Shown: positions 12,114-21,923 of the stretch, piece by piece
Layout of the letters: every line of letters begins with the position of its first letter
Numbering within the stretch: position 1 is the first letter of the stretch
Source of the DNA: Andreprevotia sp. IGB-42
GTDB taxonomy: Bacteria; Pseudomonadota; Gammaproteobacteria; Burkholderiales; Chitinibacteraceae
NCBI RefSeq assembly: GCF_009848685.1
Contig: NZ_WXTX01000011.1
Coordinates: 62,001-126,000, forward strand
Length of the DNA stretch: 64,000 nucleotides
Direction of reading: 5' to 3'
Program-made: the position numbers and the translations under genes
Notes under the pieces: generated by a model
Told to the model about the DNA's origin: nothing
The model's input: only the letters and a program-made list of their open reading frames with translations
Databases searched by the model: none

Positions 12114-12248
12114 ATGAAGCGTACTTTCCAGCCTTCCGTTATCCGTCGTAAGCGTACCCACGGCTTTCGCGCACGTATGGCCACCAAAGGCGGCCGTGCA
12201 GTGCTGAACGCACGCCGCTCCAAGGGCCGCGCGACACTGTCCGCGTAA
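12114..12248 (+). CDS. rpmH: 50S ribosomal protein L34
   Basis: L34 is a small basic protein of the large ribosomal subunit. The 44-residue length and the sequence [18 protein letters not shown], followed by the conserved [12 protein letters not shown], identify it without doubt. An AGGAA ribosome site stands before the ATG. It opens the conserved rpmH-rnpA-yidD-yidC-mnmE run, 20 bases before rnpA. Confidence 0.99.
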   Translation: MKRTFQPSVIRRKRTHGFRARMATKGGRAVLNARRSKGRATLSA

Positions 12249-12268
12249 TCACGACGCGAACGCCCGCG

Positions 12269-12634
12269 ATGGGCGCTCTCCGCTATGCATTTCCGCGGGC
12301 GTTGCGCCTGCTAAAAACGGATGAATTTTCATCCGTTTTTAGTTTGCGCGTCAGCAGCAGCCAGGGGCCTTTCCAGGTTCTGGCACGCCCCAATGGCTTG
12401 GCGCATGCGCGCTTGGGCCTGGTTGTCGGCAAACGAACCGACAAGCGGGCGGTTGTCCGCAATTACCTCAAGCGTAGCGCGCGTGAAGCATTTCGCCTGC
12501 ATGCTGCCGAGTTCGGCGGTTTTGATTTCGTCGTGCGCGTGCGCGAGCGTTACGGCCGCGCTGCGGCCATGCAAAACCGCGAAATCCTGCTTGCGCTGAT
12601 GAAGCGGGCGGCCCGCCGATGCGCGCCGTCCTGA
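12269..12634 (+). CDS. rnpA: ribonuclease P protein component
   Basis: RnpA binds the RNase P catalytic RNA for 5' maturation of tRNA. The 121-residue protein shows the family pattern: [17 protein letters not shown] near the start, LGLVVGKR, and the RNR-type motif [13 protein letters not shown]. The ATG at 12269 has no obvious Shine-Dalgarno sequence, so a start a few codons later is possible, although coupling to rpmH could explain it. Codons 15-25 contain a perfect 15-bp inverted repeat that could fold in the mRNA. The last 16 bases overlap yidD. Confidence 0.97.
   Translation: MGALRYAFPRALRLLKTDEFSSVFSLRVSSSQGPFQVLARPNGLAHARLGLVVGKRTDKRAVVRNYLKRSAREAFRLHAAEFGGFDFVVRVRERYGRAAAMQNREILLALMKRAARRCAPS
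12311..12342. repeat. perfect inverted repeat inside the rnpA coding start
   Basis: CTAAAAACGGATGAA is followed after two bases by its exact reverse complement TTCATCCGTTTTTAG, giving a 15-bp stem. It lies within codons 15-25 of rnpA. The right arm ends in a T run, so the RNA hairpin resembles a terminator or a translation-limiting structure. Confidence 0.85.
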
Positions 12635-12828
12635 TTGCATTGCTGCGGTTCTACCAGCTGGCCATCAGCCCGCTGCTGGGGCCGCGTTGCCGCTTTACGC
12701 CGTCCTGCTCGCACTATGCCATTGAAGCCTTAGGCAAATATGGCGCGGTACGGGGTGGGTGGCTTACAATTCGCCGTCTCTGCCGGTGCCACCCCTGGGG
12801 TGGTTGCGGTCACGACCCTGTCCCCTGA
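12619..12828 (+). CDS. yidD: membrane protein insertion efficiency factor YidD
   Basis: This is a small basic membrane-associated protein that aids YidC-dependent insertion. The 69-residue protein has the conserved [20 protein letters not shown] segment, [16 protein letters not shown], and the closing cysteine and histidine motif [13 protein letters not shown]. It overlaps the end of rnpA by 16 bases and precedes yidC by 23 bases, the normal order in this operon. Confidence 0.97.
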   Translation: MRAVLIALLRFYQLAISPLLGPRCRFTPSCSHYAIEALGKYGAVRGGWLTIRRLCRCHPWGGCGHDPVP

Positions 12829-12851
12829 CTCCCGATTCTTCGAGCCCATAC

Positions 12852-14621
12852 ATGGACATCAAGCGTCTCATAGTTTTTATTGCGATCTCGTTCAGCATCC
12901 TGTTCCTGTGGCAACAGGTGATGGACAAGTACTATCCGCAGCCGAAAACCCCGCCGGCTGCCAGCAGTACTGCAAGCGGCTCTGCCAGTGGGAGCGCCAA
13001 CGGCACTGCCGCCGCCGGTAGCCAGGCTGCGGCTGCAGAAGCTGGTGCACTGGTGCACGGCCAGCGTATCCACGTGAAAACGGATTTGCTGGACGCCGAG
13101 ATCGACGTCAACGGCGCCGACCTGCGCAGCGTGAAGCTGCTCAAGCATGGTGAAGTGGTGGATACAGGCGCGCTGGACAGCTTCAAGGCGCTGTTCGGCG
13201 GCAAGCCGGCGGCACAGCCGGACAAGCCGTTCACGCTGCTGCAAGATAGCGGTGACCATATCTACGTGGCGCAAACCGGCATCCGTGCCGACAACGTGCC
13301 GGGCCTGCCCTCGCACAAGACGGTGTTCACCGCCGCGCAAACGCAATATCAGCTGGCCGATGGCCAGAACGCGCTGGACGTGCGCCTGGAAGCCACCAGC
13401 CCGGCCGGTGTGAAGGTTGCCAAGATCTACACCTTCAAGCGTGATCAGTACGTGGTGGATGTGAAGTACGAAATCGTCAACGGCAGCGCGCAGCCGCTGA
13501 CCGCATCGGCCTACTACCGCCTGCTGCGCGATGGCAAGGAACCGGTTGGCCAGCATAGCGGCTTTGGCGGCACCAATGCCTTTACCGGCCCGGCCGTGTA
13601 CACCGATGAAAGCAAGTTCAAGAAGATCGCCTTCAAGGATCTGGACAAGAACGATGCGGCCTACCCGCGTTCGGGCAAGGATGGCTGGGTTGCAATGATC
13701 CAGCACTACTTCGCCAGCGCGTGGATCGCCTCGCCGGAAGGCAAGCCCGCCATTTGCGGTGCGCAGGCATGTGATTACGAAGTACGCCGCCTGGATACCG
13801 GGCTGTATTCGGCCGGTATCTCGGTAAGCCTGCCGAAGATTGCGCCGGGCGCCAAGTATGAAAACAGTGTCGAATTGTTCGTTGGCCCGCAGCAAACCCG
13901 CATCCTGCATGCGGTGGCACCGGGCTTCGACCTGATCAAGGACTACGGCATCTTCACCATCTTTGCCAAACCCCTGTTCGCGGTGCTCGATTTCATCCAT
14001 GCGCACATCGTGTCCAACTGGGGCTGGGCGATCATCCTGCTGACCTTGCTGATCAAGCTGGTGTTTTTCCCGCTGGCTTCCACCAGCTACCGCTCGATGG
14101 CCAAGATGCGCAAGCTGGCACCGCGCATGGAACAGCTGAAAGAGCGTCATGGCGAAGACCGCATGAAATTCCAGCAAGCAGTGATGGAGATGTACAAGAC
14201 CGAGAAGGTCAACCCGCTGGGCGGTTGCTTGCCGATGCTGGTGCAGATCCCCGTATTCATGGCGCTGTACTGGGCGCTGATTGCCGCGGTCGAACTGCGC
14301 CAGGCACCGTGGGCATTGTGGATTCATGACCTGTCGGCCAAAGACCCGTACTTTGTGCTGCCGGTGCTGATGACCATCACCATGTTCATCCAGCAAAGCC
14401 TGTCGCCGCCGCCGCCGGACCCGATGCAGGCGAAGATGATGAAAATCATGCCGCTGGTGTTCAGCGTGCTGTTCTTCTTCTTCCCGGCTGGCCTCGTGCT
14501 GTACTACGTGGTGAACAACACGCTGTCCATCCTGCAGCAGTGGTTCATCACCCGCCAGATCGAGAATGCCGACAAGGTGGTGGTCACCAAGGCCGACAAG
14601 GCCGCGCTGGCCAAGAAGTAA
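12852..14621 (+). CDS. yidC: membrane protein insertase YidC
   Basis: YidC inserts and folds inner-membrane proteins, alone or with the Sec translocon. The product has 589 residues when started at MDIKRLIVF; the frame is open further upstream, but that part overlaps yidD and does not look like YidC. TM1 is at residues 5-20, followed by an alanine- and serine-rich linker, a large periplasmic beta-sandwich domain up to about residue 350, and the conserved five-helix core (WGWAIILLTLLIKLVFFPL, then NPLGGCLPMLVQIPVF). The C-terminus is lysine-rich. A terminator-like hairpin follows. Confidence 0.98.
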   Translation: MDIKRLIVFIAISFSILFLWQQVMDKYYPQPKTPPAASSTASGSASGSANGTAAAGSQAAAAEAGALVHGQRIHVKTDLLDAEIDVNGADLRSVKLLKHGEVVDTGALDSFKALFGGKPAAQPDKPFTLLQDSGDHIYVAQTGIRADNVPGLPSHKTVFTAAQTQYQLADGQNALDVRLEATSPAGVKVAKIYTFKRDQYVVDVKYEIVNGSAQPLTASAYYRLLRDGKEPVGQHSGFGGTNAFTGPAVYTDESKFKKIAFKDLDKNDAAYPRSGKDGWVAMIQHYFASAWIASPEGKPAICGAQACDYEVRRLDTGLYSAGISVSLPKIAPGAKYENSVELFVGPQQTRILHAVAPGFDLIKDYGIFTIFAKPLFAVLDFIHAHIVSNWGWAIILLTLLIKLVFFPLASTSYRSMAKMRKLAPRMEQLKERHGEDRMKFQQAVMEMYKTEKVNPLGGCLPMLVQIPVFMALYWALIAAVELRQAPWALWIHDLSAKDPYFVLPVLMTITMFIQQSLSPPPPDPMQAKMMKIMPLVFSVLFFFFPAGLVLYYVVNNTLSILQQWFITRQIENADKVVVTKADKAALAKK

Positions 14622-14633
14622 GAAGTAGTTGCT

Positions 14634-14662
14634 GCAAAGCGCCGCCTCCGGGCGGCGTTTGC
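14634..14662 (+). terminator. hairpin after yidC
   Basis: GCAAA plus CGCCGCC pairs with GGCGGCG plus TTTGC around a TCCG tetraloop. It begins 13 bases past the yidC stop. The T tract is short, so termination into mnmE is probably partial. Confidence 0.6.
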
Positions 14663-14766
14663 ATTTGTGGCGGCCGGAAGCCGCCATGCCTTCTCCCCCG
14701 CGCCGCTTGTGCCGCGCTGGCGGACTCATCAAACTGGCACCACGCCCCACGCAGAGTAACCCCGCC

Positions 14767-16101
14767 ATGCTCTATACCCCCACCACCATTGCCGCTGTTG
14801 CCACTGCCCCGGGCCGGGGTGGGGTAGGGGTGATCCGCGTTTCCGGGCGCGGGCTGGATGCGCTGCTTGCCGGGCTGATCGGCCGCGCACTCACGCCGCG
14901 CCACGCGCACTTTGCACGCTTCAAGGCGGCTGATGGCCAAGTGATTGACGAAGGCATCGCGCTGTACTTTCCCGGTCCCAATTCGTTTACCGGTGAAGAC
15001 GTGCTGGAGCTGCAGGGGCACGGCGGGCCGGTGGTGCTGAAGATGTTGCTGGCGCGCTGCACCGAGCTGGGCGCGCGCCACGCGGAGCCGGGCGAATTCA
15101 GCAAGCGCGCGTTCCTCAACGGCAAGCTCGATCTGGCGCAGGCCGAGGCGATTGCCGACCTGATCGATGCGCAATCGGAGGCGGCGGCGCGCTCGGCGCT
15201 CAAATCGCTGGACGGCGCGTTCTCGCGCGAGGTGCATGCGCTGGTCGAGCAGCTGATCAACCTGCGCATGCTGGTGGAGGCGACGCTGGATTTCCCCGAG
15301 GAAGACATCGATTTCCTCGAAGCGGCCGATGCTCGCGGCAAGCTGCATGGGCTGCAGCGGCAGTTGCAGCAGGTATTCGGCACCGCCACGCAGGGCAAGC
15401 TGCTGCGCGAGGGCGCGCACATCGTGCTGATCGGCCAGCCCAATGTGGGCAAATCCAGCCTGATGAATGCACTGGCCGGCGAGGACATCGCCATCGTCAC
15501 CGACATTGCCGGCACCACCCGCGATACCGTGCGCGAGCTGATCCAGCTCGACGGCGTGCCGGTGCACATCATCGATACTGCGGGCCTGCGCGAAACCGAT
15601 GACGTGGTGGAAAAGATCGGCATCGAGCGCACCTGGGCGGCGGTGGAAAAAGCCGACCTGGCGCTGCTGCTGCTCGATAGCCGCGAGGGTGTCACCGTGC
15701 ATGACAGCGATATCCTGGCGCGCCTGCCCGCTGCACTGCCAGTGCTGCGCGTATTCAACAAGATCGACCTGACCGGCGAGGTGGCTGGCGAGGTGGCCGC
15801 CGATGAAGTGCATGTGTCGGCCAAGGGCGGCATCGGCATTGCCGAGCTGCGCCACAAGCTGCTGGAGCGCGTGGGCTGGCAGGGCAGCGAGGACGGGGTG
15901 TTCATCGCGCGGGAGCGCCACCTGGATGCCATCCGCCGCGCGCAAGCCAACCTGTTATCGGCTGATGCCGCGTATGTGCAGATCGAGCTGTTTGCCGAGG
16001 AGCTGCGGCTGGCACAGAACGCACTGAGCGAGATCACCGGCGCGTTCACGCCGGATGATTTGCTGGGGGTGATTTTCAGCCGTTTCTGTATCGGGAAGTA
16101 A
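14767..16101 (+). CDS. mnmE: tRNA modification GTPase MnmE
   Basis: MnmE works with MnmG to install the 5-(carboxymethyl)aminomethyl group on U34 of certain tRNAs. The 444-residue protein has the N-terminal folate-binding domain beginning [19 protein letters not shown], a central helical domain, an inserted G domain with GQPNVGKSS (G1), GTTRDT (G2), [10 protein letters not shown] (G3) and NKID (G4), and the C-terminal FCIGK with the catalytic cysteine. The frame is open upstream, but I chose the conserved start at 14767. It ends the rpmH-to-mnmE block. Confidence 0.98.
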   Translation: MLYTPTTIAAVATAPGRGGVGVIRVSGRGLDALLAGLIGRALTPRHAHFARFKAADGQVIDEGIALYFPGPNSFTGEDVLELQGHGGPVVLKMLLARCTELGARHAEPGEFSKRAFLNGKLDLAQAEAIADLIDAQSEAAARSALKSLDGAFSREVHALVEQLINLRMLVEATLDFPEEDIDFLEAADARGKLHGLQRQLQQVFGTATQGKLLREGAHIVLIGQPNVGKSSLMNALAGEDIAIVTDIAGTTRDTVRELIQLDGVPVHIIDTAGLRETDDVVEKIGIERTWAAVEKADLALLLLDSREGVTVHDSDILARLPAALPVLRVFNKIDLTGEVAGEVAADEVHVSAKGGIGIAELRHKLLERVGWQGSEDGVFIARERHLDAIRRAQANLLSADAAYVQIELFAEELRLAQNALSEITGAFTPDDLLGVIFSRFCIGK

Positions 16102-16267
16102 GCAAAAGCGTCGCCGGAGCCCGCAGTTGATTTCTGCGGCTGTACGGCTGTATGACGCTCTATCCGCCTGTCGGAAACGCAGCCACCTTATGTCGCATGC
16201 GTAACATGGCTATCGCAATTCCTGACATATACTCGCCGTAAGCATCGTTTGTAAGCGTTTCTCCGAC

Positions 16268-18259
16268 ATGACACAACCCACGGCATTGCGCCCCGCCCAC
16301 GGCGGCGCTTCCCCGCACAAATCCGACCGGCGAATGCAATCGCTGGCCGACGGGATGCCGCAGCCGGCGTGGATGAGTGGTGCCGATGGCCGTATCGATT
16401 ACTGCAATGCCAGCTGGTTCGATTACACCGGCATCGCCCGCGAGGCCGGGCTGGACGATGCCTGGTTGCACACGCTGCACGCCGATGACCGTGAACGCTG
16501 TACCGCAGGCTGGGCGCAGGCACGGCAAAGCGGCAAAGGGCTGGAGCTGGAGTACCGTTGCTGGCATGCCGCCAGCCAGGCATGGCGCTGGGTGCGCAGC
16601 CGCAGCATGCCGGTATACGACGAAACCGCCACCGTGGCGATGTGGTTCACCAGCAGTACGGAAGTGGTGGTCATCCAGCCCGGCATCATGCCGCCAACCG
16701 GCGGCGTGGACGAAACGCGCGAGCTGGCGGCGGTCAACCGCCACCTGATGGGCACATTGCGTGAGCGTGATGCCGTCATCGACAAATACGAACAGCAGAC
16801 CGCCCACCTGGGTGAAGTGATCGCCACGCAATCGCAGCTGGCGCAGGCCGAGCTCGACCTGGATGATTTCATGCGCATCGTGGTGGAGCGCATGCTCAAG
16901 CTCACCCCGGCCACCGGCGCGGTGGTGGAGCTGGCCGATGGGGATGAAATGGTCTACCGCGCCGCCAGCGGTGTGGTGGCGCCCTATGTGGGCCTGCGGC
17001 TGGCGATTGCCGGCAGCCTGTCCGGCCTGTGCGTGCGCACCGGCAATATCCTGGAAAGCCCGGATACCATGCTGGACGCGCGCGTGGACAAGGCTGCGTG
17101 CCGCAAGATCAACGCCATGTCCATGGTGGTGACGCCGCTGGTGGAATCCGGCATCGTGGTGGGCGTGCTGAAAATCCTGGCGGATAAACCCTTCGCGTTT
17201 TCCCCTGCCGATACGCATACGCTGCAGCTGATGGCCGGCCTGATCGGCGCTGCGGTGGGTCACCAGCTCAGTTTTGAAACCAAGCAGATGCTGCTGGAAG
17301 AACGCACTGCCGCGCTGCGCGCGCTGGAGGCGGAGGTGGCACGCCGCCGTGCCAGCGAGGAGCGCACGCGGCTGATCATCGAAAGCTCGGGCGAGGCATT
17401 CCTCTCCATGGATCTGGACGGCCTGATTACCGACTGGAATCGCCAGGCCGAGCAGACGTTTGGCTGGACGCGTGCCGAGGTACTGGGCCGGCCGCTGGCC
17501 GATGTGCTGATCCCTGTCGCATTGCGCGATGCCTATGCGGGCGCGCTGGCGCAATTCCTGCAAGCAGTGGAAGGGCAGGCCTTGTCGCAACGCATGGAGC
17601 TGGTGAGCCAGACGCTGGCGCGTGGCGAAATCCCCATCGAGATGTCGATCACCGCGATCCGCAGCGGCCCCACCTATCTGTTCAGCGCTTTCCTGCGTGA
17701 TATCAGCGAGCGCAAGCGCGAGGAAGAACGGCTGCGCCATATGGCCGATCACGACATGCTGACAGGCCTGCCCAACCGCCGTGCGTTCACCATGGCGGTT
17801 ACGCAGGGGCTGGCGCGCGCCAACCGCATCAACCGTGAACTGGCACTGATGTTCCTCGATCTGGATGGCTTCAAGGCGGTGAACGACCAGCATGGCCACG
17901 ATGCCGGCGATGTGCTGTTGCGGCAGTTTTCCAGCCGCATCATCAGCAGCGTGCGCCAATGCGATGTGGTATGCCGGCTGGGTGGCGACGAGTTCGTGGT
18001 GCTGCTGGAAGGGCTGGGCGATGGCGGCCAGGATGCCGCGGTGGTGGCGCAGAAGATCATCGCGCAGATGAAGCTGCCGTTCACCTTGCCGGAAGTGACC
18101 GTGCATGTGACCACCAGCATCGGCATCAGCCTGTATGCACCGCACAGCGGCGCCTCCGCCGATGTGCTGCTGGCGCAGGCAGACGATGCGCTCTATGCGG
18201 CCAAGCGCGCCGGCAAGAACCGCTATGCGTATGCCGGCGACGAGACGGCCATCATCTAG
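16268..18259 (+). CDS. diguanylate cyclase with PAS-GAF-PAS-GGDEF domains
   Basis: The protein has 663 residues and no membrane segment, so it is cytoplasmic. Domains in order: PAS about 25-140 (ending in WRWVRSRSMPV), a short coiled linker, GAF about 195-335, PAS about 370-478 (LIIESSGEAFLSMD), and GGDEF about 490-663. The active site LGGDEFVVLLEG is intact near 572, and RQCD five residues upstream is an allosteric RxxD I-site, so it should make cyclic di-GMP and be inhibited by it. The large open frame on the opposite strand is a high-GC shadow. The input signals of the PAS and GAF modules are unknown. It stands alone between mnmE and a convergent gene. Confidence 0.93.
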   Translation: MTQPTALRPAHGGASPHKSDRRMQSLADGMPQPAWMSGADGRIDYCNASWFDYTGIAREAGLDDAWLHTLHADDRERCTAGWAQARQSGKGLELEYRCWHAASQAWRWVRSRSMPVYDETATVAMWFTSSTEVVVIQPGIMPPTGGVDETRELAAVNRHLMGTLRERDAVIDKYEQQTAHLGEVIATQSQLAQAELDLDDFMRIVVERMLKLTPATGAVVELADGDEMVYRAASGVVAPYVGLRLAIAGSLSGLCVRTGNILESPDTMLDARVDKAACRKINAMSMVVTPLVESGIVVGVLKILADKPFAFSPADTHTLQLMAGLIGAAVGHQLSFETKQMLLEERTAALRALEAEVARRRASEERTRLIIESSGEAFLSMDLDGLITDWNRQAEQTFGWTRAEVLGRPLADVLIPVALRDAYAGALAQFLQAVEGQALSQRMELVSQTLARGEIPIEMSITAIRSGPTYLFSAFLRDISERKREEERLRHMADHDMLTGLPNRRAFTMAVTQGLARANRINRELALMFLDLDGFKAVNDQHGHDAGDVLLRQFSSRIISSVRQCDVVCRLGGDEFVVLLEGLGDGGQDAAVVAQKIIAQMKLPFTLPEVTVHVTTSIGISLYAPHSGASADVLLAQADDALYAAKRAGKNRYAYAGDETAII

Positions 18260-18316
18260 GCCCCTTGCGCCGGCTGCCCGCGCACCTGCTGCCGCCATGG
18301 CTGGCGGTACGGTGCG

Positions 18317-19087
18317 CTAGACCTTGCCGCAAACCAGTGCGATGTCCCCCTGCCCACCGGCCAGCACGCTGGCGATGGTGGCTGCCATGCCGGTGATATC
18401 GCAGCTGCTGTCTTCACCCGGGGTGTAGATGGGTGGCCGGGCCACCGATGGATCGCCGTCGTTGAACGGCGGCTTGGGGTTGTACTGCACCATCAGCTGT
18501 ACGTTGCGCGCGACGGTATCGCCGGCAATGAGCGCGATCAGCGCCAGTGCTTCATCCAGCCCGGATGAAATGCCGCCGCCGCTGATGCGGTTGCGGTCGA
18601 TCACGTAGCGCGGCCATTCCGGCGCCACATTGATGGCCGGAAACAGTTTCAGGCAGGCGATGAACGCCCAGTGCGTGGTGGCGTTGTAGCCATCCAGCAA
18701 GCCTGCGGCGGCCGCCAGCAGCGCGCCTTCGCATACGGTTGCCGTGTACTGCGTGCTGCTGCCCGCCTGCCACAGCAACTGCATGGTGGCCTGATCGCGC
18801 ATCAGCGTTTGCAGCCGGTCCGGGTCGCCACCGGGTATCCACAGCAGATCGAACACATCGTCCACGCACAGGCCGGGCAGATCGCCGCCCAGCGTGAGTT
18901 TGTCGCGGGTTTTTACCGATGCACCATCGAGCGATACCAGCCGCACTTCACGCGCAGGCGCTGCCGGGTTGATGCCGGGCTCCAGCTGTGCCATCCAGTT
19001 GAAGAGTTCATACGGTACGGAGACATCGAGCAGATCGACGCCGTCGTACACGGCAATGCCGATCAGGTAGGGTTGGGTCGGGCTCAT
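18317..19087 (-). CDS. DJ-1/PfpI family protein
   Basis: The protein has 256 residues when started at the ATG at 19087, which has AGGAA upstream; the frame is open 76 codons further upstream but without family character. It has the glutamine-amidotransferase-like fold: YLIGIAVYDGVDLLDVSVPYE at the start, LLWIPGGDPD, and the nucleophile elbow TVCEGALLAAAAGLLDG with its cysteine. TTHWAF follows, as in ThiJ/PfpI and isonitrile-hydratase-like members. The substrate cannot be told from sequence. It is probably transcribed separately from the multicopper oxidase gene behind it (131 bases). Confidence 0.88.
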   Translation of the reverse strand: MSPTQPYLIGIAVYDGVDLLDVSVPYELFNWMAQLEPGINPAAPAREVRLVSLDGASVKTRDKLTLGGDLPGLCVDDVFDLLWIPGGDPDRLQTLMRDQATMQLLWQAGSSTQYTATVCEGALLAAAAGLLDGYNATTHWAFIACLKLFPAINVAPEWPRYVIDRNRISGGGISSGLDEALALIALIAGDTVARNVQLMVQYNPKPPFNDGDPSVARPPIYTPGEDSSCDITGMAATIASVLAGGQGDIALVCGKV

Positions 19088-19218
19088 CACGGTTCCTGCC
19101 GGTTGAGAGGTGGAAACGCCCCGGAGCGGTGTGCGATCCGGGGCGGTCTGTATTGCCCGCTGCAACATGGCCGGCAAGGTACGCCGGGCAACGCCGCCAG
19201 CGGAGGTATGAGCGCTTG

Positions 19219-21345
19219 TTAGTGGTGCGCTTGTGCGGTGCCGCCCTGACCATCCGGCAGCGCGATGCGGATGTTCTGCATCATGCCCTGGTCCTCGTGA
19301 TCGAGGATGTGGCAATGCAGTACGAAATCACCCACATAGCGCTCGTAGCGGGTGCGTACCACCACGGTGTACATGCCCTGCTTCATGGTGGGCGCTTCCT
19401 TGCTCGGGTAGAGGTTCTTGATCCACAGCGTGTCTTTCCACACGCCTTTCAGGCCCGGGTATTGTTCATCCTCGCCATCCATGGCGTTTTCCGCGCTGAC
19501 ATCCACGCCATTCGGGTCAAGAATCTTCACCACCTGGAACGGGTTCACATGGATGTGGAACGGGTGGCTGACGAAGTGCGAGGTCAGTGTCCATTCATCC
19601 ACGCCGCCCAGCTTCAGCACGCGGTCGATGCGCGTGCCGTCGTACGGCTTGCCGTCCACCTGGAAGAACGCGGCACCGGGTACCGACGACACATCGATAT
19701 TGAACGCCAGCGTCTGTGTGCCGGTCACTTCGTCGTCGGCAATGGTTTCATGCGGCACAAAGCTGGTCAGCTGCAGTTTGTTCTGCAGTTCGCCCACCAC
19801 CTTCTGGCGCACATTGGCCGGCATGTTGGCATTGGCCGCTTCCACCAGCTTCTGCTGCAGGTATTGCGTGGTGTTGGCGATGGCCGGCGTGCTGCCCGCT
19901 TCCACCTGCACCAGGCCCAGCAAGCGGGCCGACGGGGCGGAGCGGTCGATGGTGGCAGTCACTTCCACATCGTTGATCACGCAGTAATCCCCTGCCTGCG
20001 GGAACACCACCAGTGCATCCCAGCGGTAGCCGGGCTGGAACACGGTGGTTTTCTTGCTCATCGCCCGGGCCAAGGTGAGGCCGTCCGCGGCCACCAGCGG
20101 CAGGTCCAGCTCGGGGCCGGTGCAGTATTTCTTCACGTAGTCGTCGGTGTCTTCCGCTTTCAGCCCGCTCAGCGTGGGGGCGTCGGGCGCGCGGCGGCGG
20201 ATCTTGAACGCGATGGTATCGCGCACGCCGGCATGGATCATGCGCCAGCGTTCCACCACGCCGGCCTTGGCCTTGGCCAGGGTGCCCATCACCACGCCGT
20301 TGATGCTGGTATAGCGGCCGGAATCTTGCCAGGTGCCGGGGCCGAACTGGTCGTAGGCGCTGATCTGGCCGACATCGCCATCGTCGCACTTGTAGCGCTG
20401 GTCCTTGGGGTCGATCGGCTCGCCGGGCAGGGGGTCATTGCCATAGGTCTTGATCTGGCCTTTCATCGGCCCATCGGTAAAGCGGCACGCATACTGGATT
20501 TGCTGGAACACCATCACACGCTCGGGAAATACCGTGCTGCCATACGGCTTGAGCAGCGTATCCAGATCGCCGTTCTCGGTAGGGGTGGGGGTGCGGGTGC
20601 CGCGCACCACCAGTGCGCCGGCCATGCCGCTGGAAACCTGCAACGCGGTCGAGCCATGCTGGTGCGTGTGGTACCAGAACGTGCCGGCCGGGTGGGTGGG
20701 CGGAATATTGTATTCGTACTGGAAACCCACGCCGGGGTTGATGGACAGCAGCACGTTGTCGCTGTTGCCGGCCGGGTTCACCCACAGGCCGTGCGAGTGC
20801 AGGTTGGTGCCGTTGAAGCAATGCGGCGTATTGGCGCTGCCACCCTGCGCGGTGCAGCTCGGGTCCAGCGGCAGGTCGTTATTGAGCGTGATGCGCACGG
20901 TCTGGCCCGGGTAGGCCTCGATCTGCGGCGCGGCGTATACGGTTTGCCCCGGCGTGCCCCAGGTGGTGGGCGGTGCCAGTGGCTTGGCCTTGCTGCCATC
21001 GCCCTGCACATAGCTGCGCAGCTGCACCTTGTCGTAAGCGATCTGGCCGGCCTTTTCGACCGACGGGTTGCGTATCCAGCCGTTCACATAGCGGATGGCC
21101 AAGTCGAAGAACACCTCGCGCGGCACGCCCGGCGCCACTTCGCCCACTTGCGCCTGCGCCAGCAAGTTGCGCTTCTTCACCCCCATCAACTTGAGCTTTT
21201 CGGTGGATTTGGGTGCAGCCGGATTGATGGCGTTGAGCAGCGGCGGGTTGCTGACGATGGGCGTTTCCGCCGCGTGCGCGGCACCGGCCGCCAGCACGGC
21301 CAGCGTGCACAGCAAGCGGGTATGCCGCAGCGTAGGGATAGTCAT
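19219..21345 (-). CDS. exported multicopper oxidase
   Basis: The protein has 708 residues. The start at 21345 (MTIPTLRHTR) follows AGGAG and gives a signal peptide ending AHA. All four copper motifs are present: HSHG near 181, HTHQHG near 225, HPFHIH near 593 and HCHILDHEDQGMM near 677, so the type 1, 2 and 3 copper sites are complete and Met is the likely axial ligand. It should oxidise phenolic or metal substrates in the periplasm with reduction of O2 to water. It is longer than CueO and resembles laccase-like or bilirubin-oxidase-like enzymes; the true substrate is unknown. No copper chaperone or efflux gene is adjacent. The long frame on the opposite strand is a shadow. Confidence 0.93.
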   Translation of the reverse strand: MTIPTLRHTRLLCTLAVLAAGAAHAAETPIVSNPPLLNAINPAAPKSTEKLKLMGVKKRNLLAQAQVGEVAPGVPREVFFDLAIRYVNGWIRNPSVEKAGQIAYDKVQLRSYVQGDGSKAKPLAPPTTWGTPGQTVYAAPQIEAYPGQTVRITLNNDLPLDPSCTAQGGSANTPHCFNGTNLHSHGLWVNPAGNSDNVLLSINPGVGFQYEYNIPPTHPAGTFWYHTHQHGSTALQVSSGMAGALVVRGTRTPTPTENGDLDTLLKPYGSTVFPERVMVFQQIQYACRFTDGPMKGQIKTYGNDPLPGEPIDPKDQRYKCDDGDVGQISAYDQFGPGTWQDSGRYTSINGVVMGTLAKAKAGVVERWRMIHAGVRDTIAFKIRRRAPDAPTLSGLKAEDTDDYVKKYCTGPELDLPLVAADGLTLARAMSKKTTVFQPGYRWDALVVFPQAGDYCVINDVEVTATIDRSAPSARLLGLVQVEAGSTPAIANTTQYLQQKLVEAANANMPANVRQKVVGELQNKLQLTSFVPHETIADDEVTGTQTLAFNIDVSSVPGAAFFQVDGKPYDGTRIDRVLKLGGVDEWTLTSHFVSHPFHIHVNPFQVVKILDPNGVDVSAENAMDGEDEQYPGLKGVWKDTLWIKNLYPSKEAPTMKQGMYTVVVRTRYERYVGDFVLHCHILDHEDQGMMQNIRIALPDGQGGTAQAHH

Positions 21346-21659
21346 GGGTGGTTCTCCTGAAGGCCGGGAATGGCACAGACGATGCCCGATTGAAGGCATG
21401 TCGCCAGCGGCCTGATGATGCTGTCTATTGCTGTTTGGAAAATTGAATGCTTTCGGCTTGTTTCTGACGCAGGTATATCTATTATTCATTCGTCATAAGA
21501 AAGCAAGTGCCGGGTTTACGTGCTGCCATGCCGCGAAGGGTGTGGCGGCCGGTTGCCGTAGCGCCAGCTGTCATCAATCGCCGTGATGGCTTGTCCCGGT
21601 TCCACCGGCAGGCCAGCGCCCCGGCAACGGGCCACGCCGCCTACCGCAAGGATCTGACC

Positions 21660-21839
21660 ATGAGCTTCAACCCCGAAACAGGCAGCCTCCTGAGCCCGGC
21701 GTGGCCCAACGGCATCAACCAGCGCCCGGCATTGGCCGGCTCCATCGTGCGTACCATCCCGCATGCCAGCGGTTCGGGCGGCGTATCGCCGGCCGGCGTG
21801 GTGTGCACGTGGTTCGCGGTGCTGGATGACCCGGCCTGA
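21660..21839 (+). CDS. small hypothetical protein
   Basis: This possible 59-residue product starts MSFNPETGSLLSPAWPNG. AAGGA is placed 7 bases before the ATG. The frame lies between the multicopper oxidase and a membrane protein gene. The product is rich in glycine, serine and proline, with no signal peptide or transmembrane segment, and I recognise no family. It may be a spurious frame. Confidence 0.3.
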   Translation: MSFNPETGSLLSPAWPNGINQRPALAGSIVRTIPHASGSGGVSPAGVVCTWFAVLDDPA

Positions 21840-21923
21840 TGCCGGGTTGGCGCTGCCGCGCTGCGTTTGGCTACCTCGGGGGGCTGCGCGGTTCCGGGCT
21901 GGCCTGCTTCGCGGTGATGCTTG

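Noticed and set aside
12810-14768. Long minus-strand open frame opposite yidC (652 codons)
   Set aside because: It is antisense to a certain gene, has skewed His/Gln/Arg composition and no domain. High-GC coding DNA often gives such shadow frames.
16160-18298. Long minus-strand open frame opposite the diguanylate cyclase (712 codons)
   Set aside because: The plus strand carries complete PAS, GAF and GGDEF domains. The antisense product is low-complexity and without a family.
19129-21360. Long plus-strand open frame opposite the multicopper oxidase (743 codons)
   Set aside because: The minus strand encodes all four copper motifs and a signal peptide. The plus frame is a shadow rich in His, Ala and Arg.
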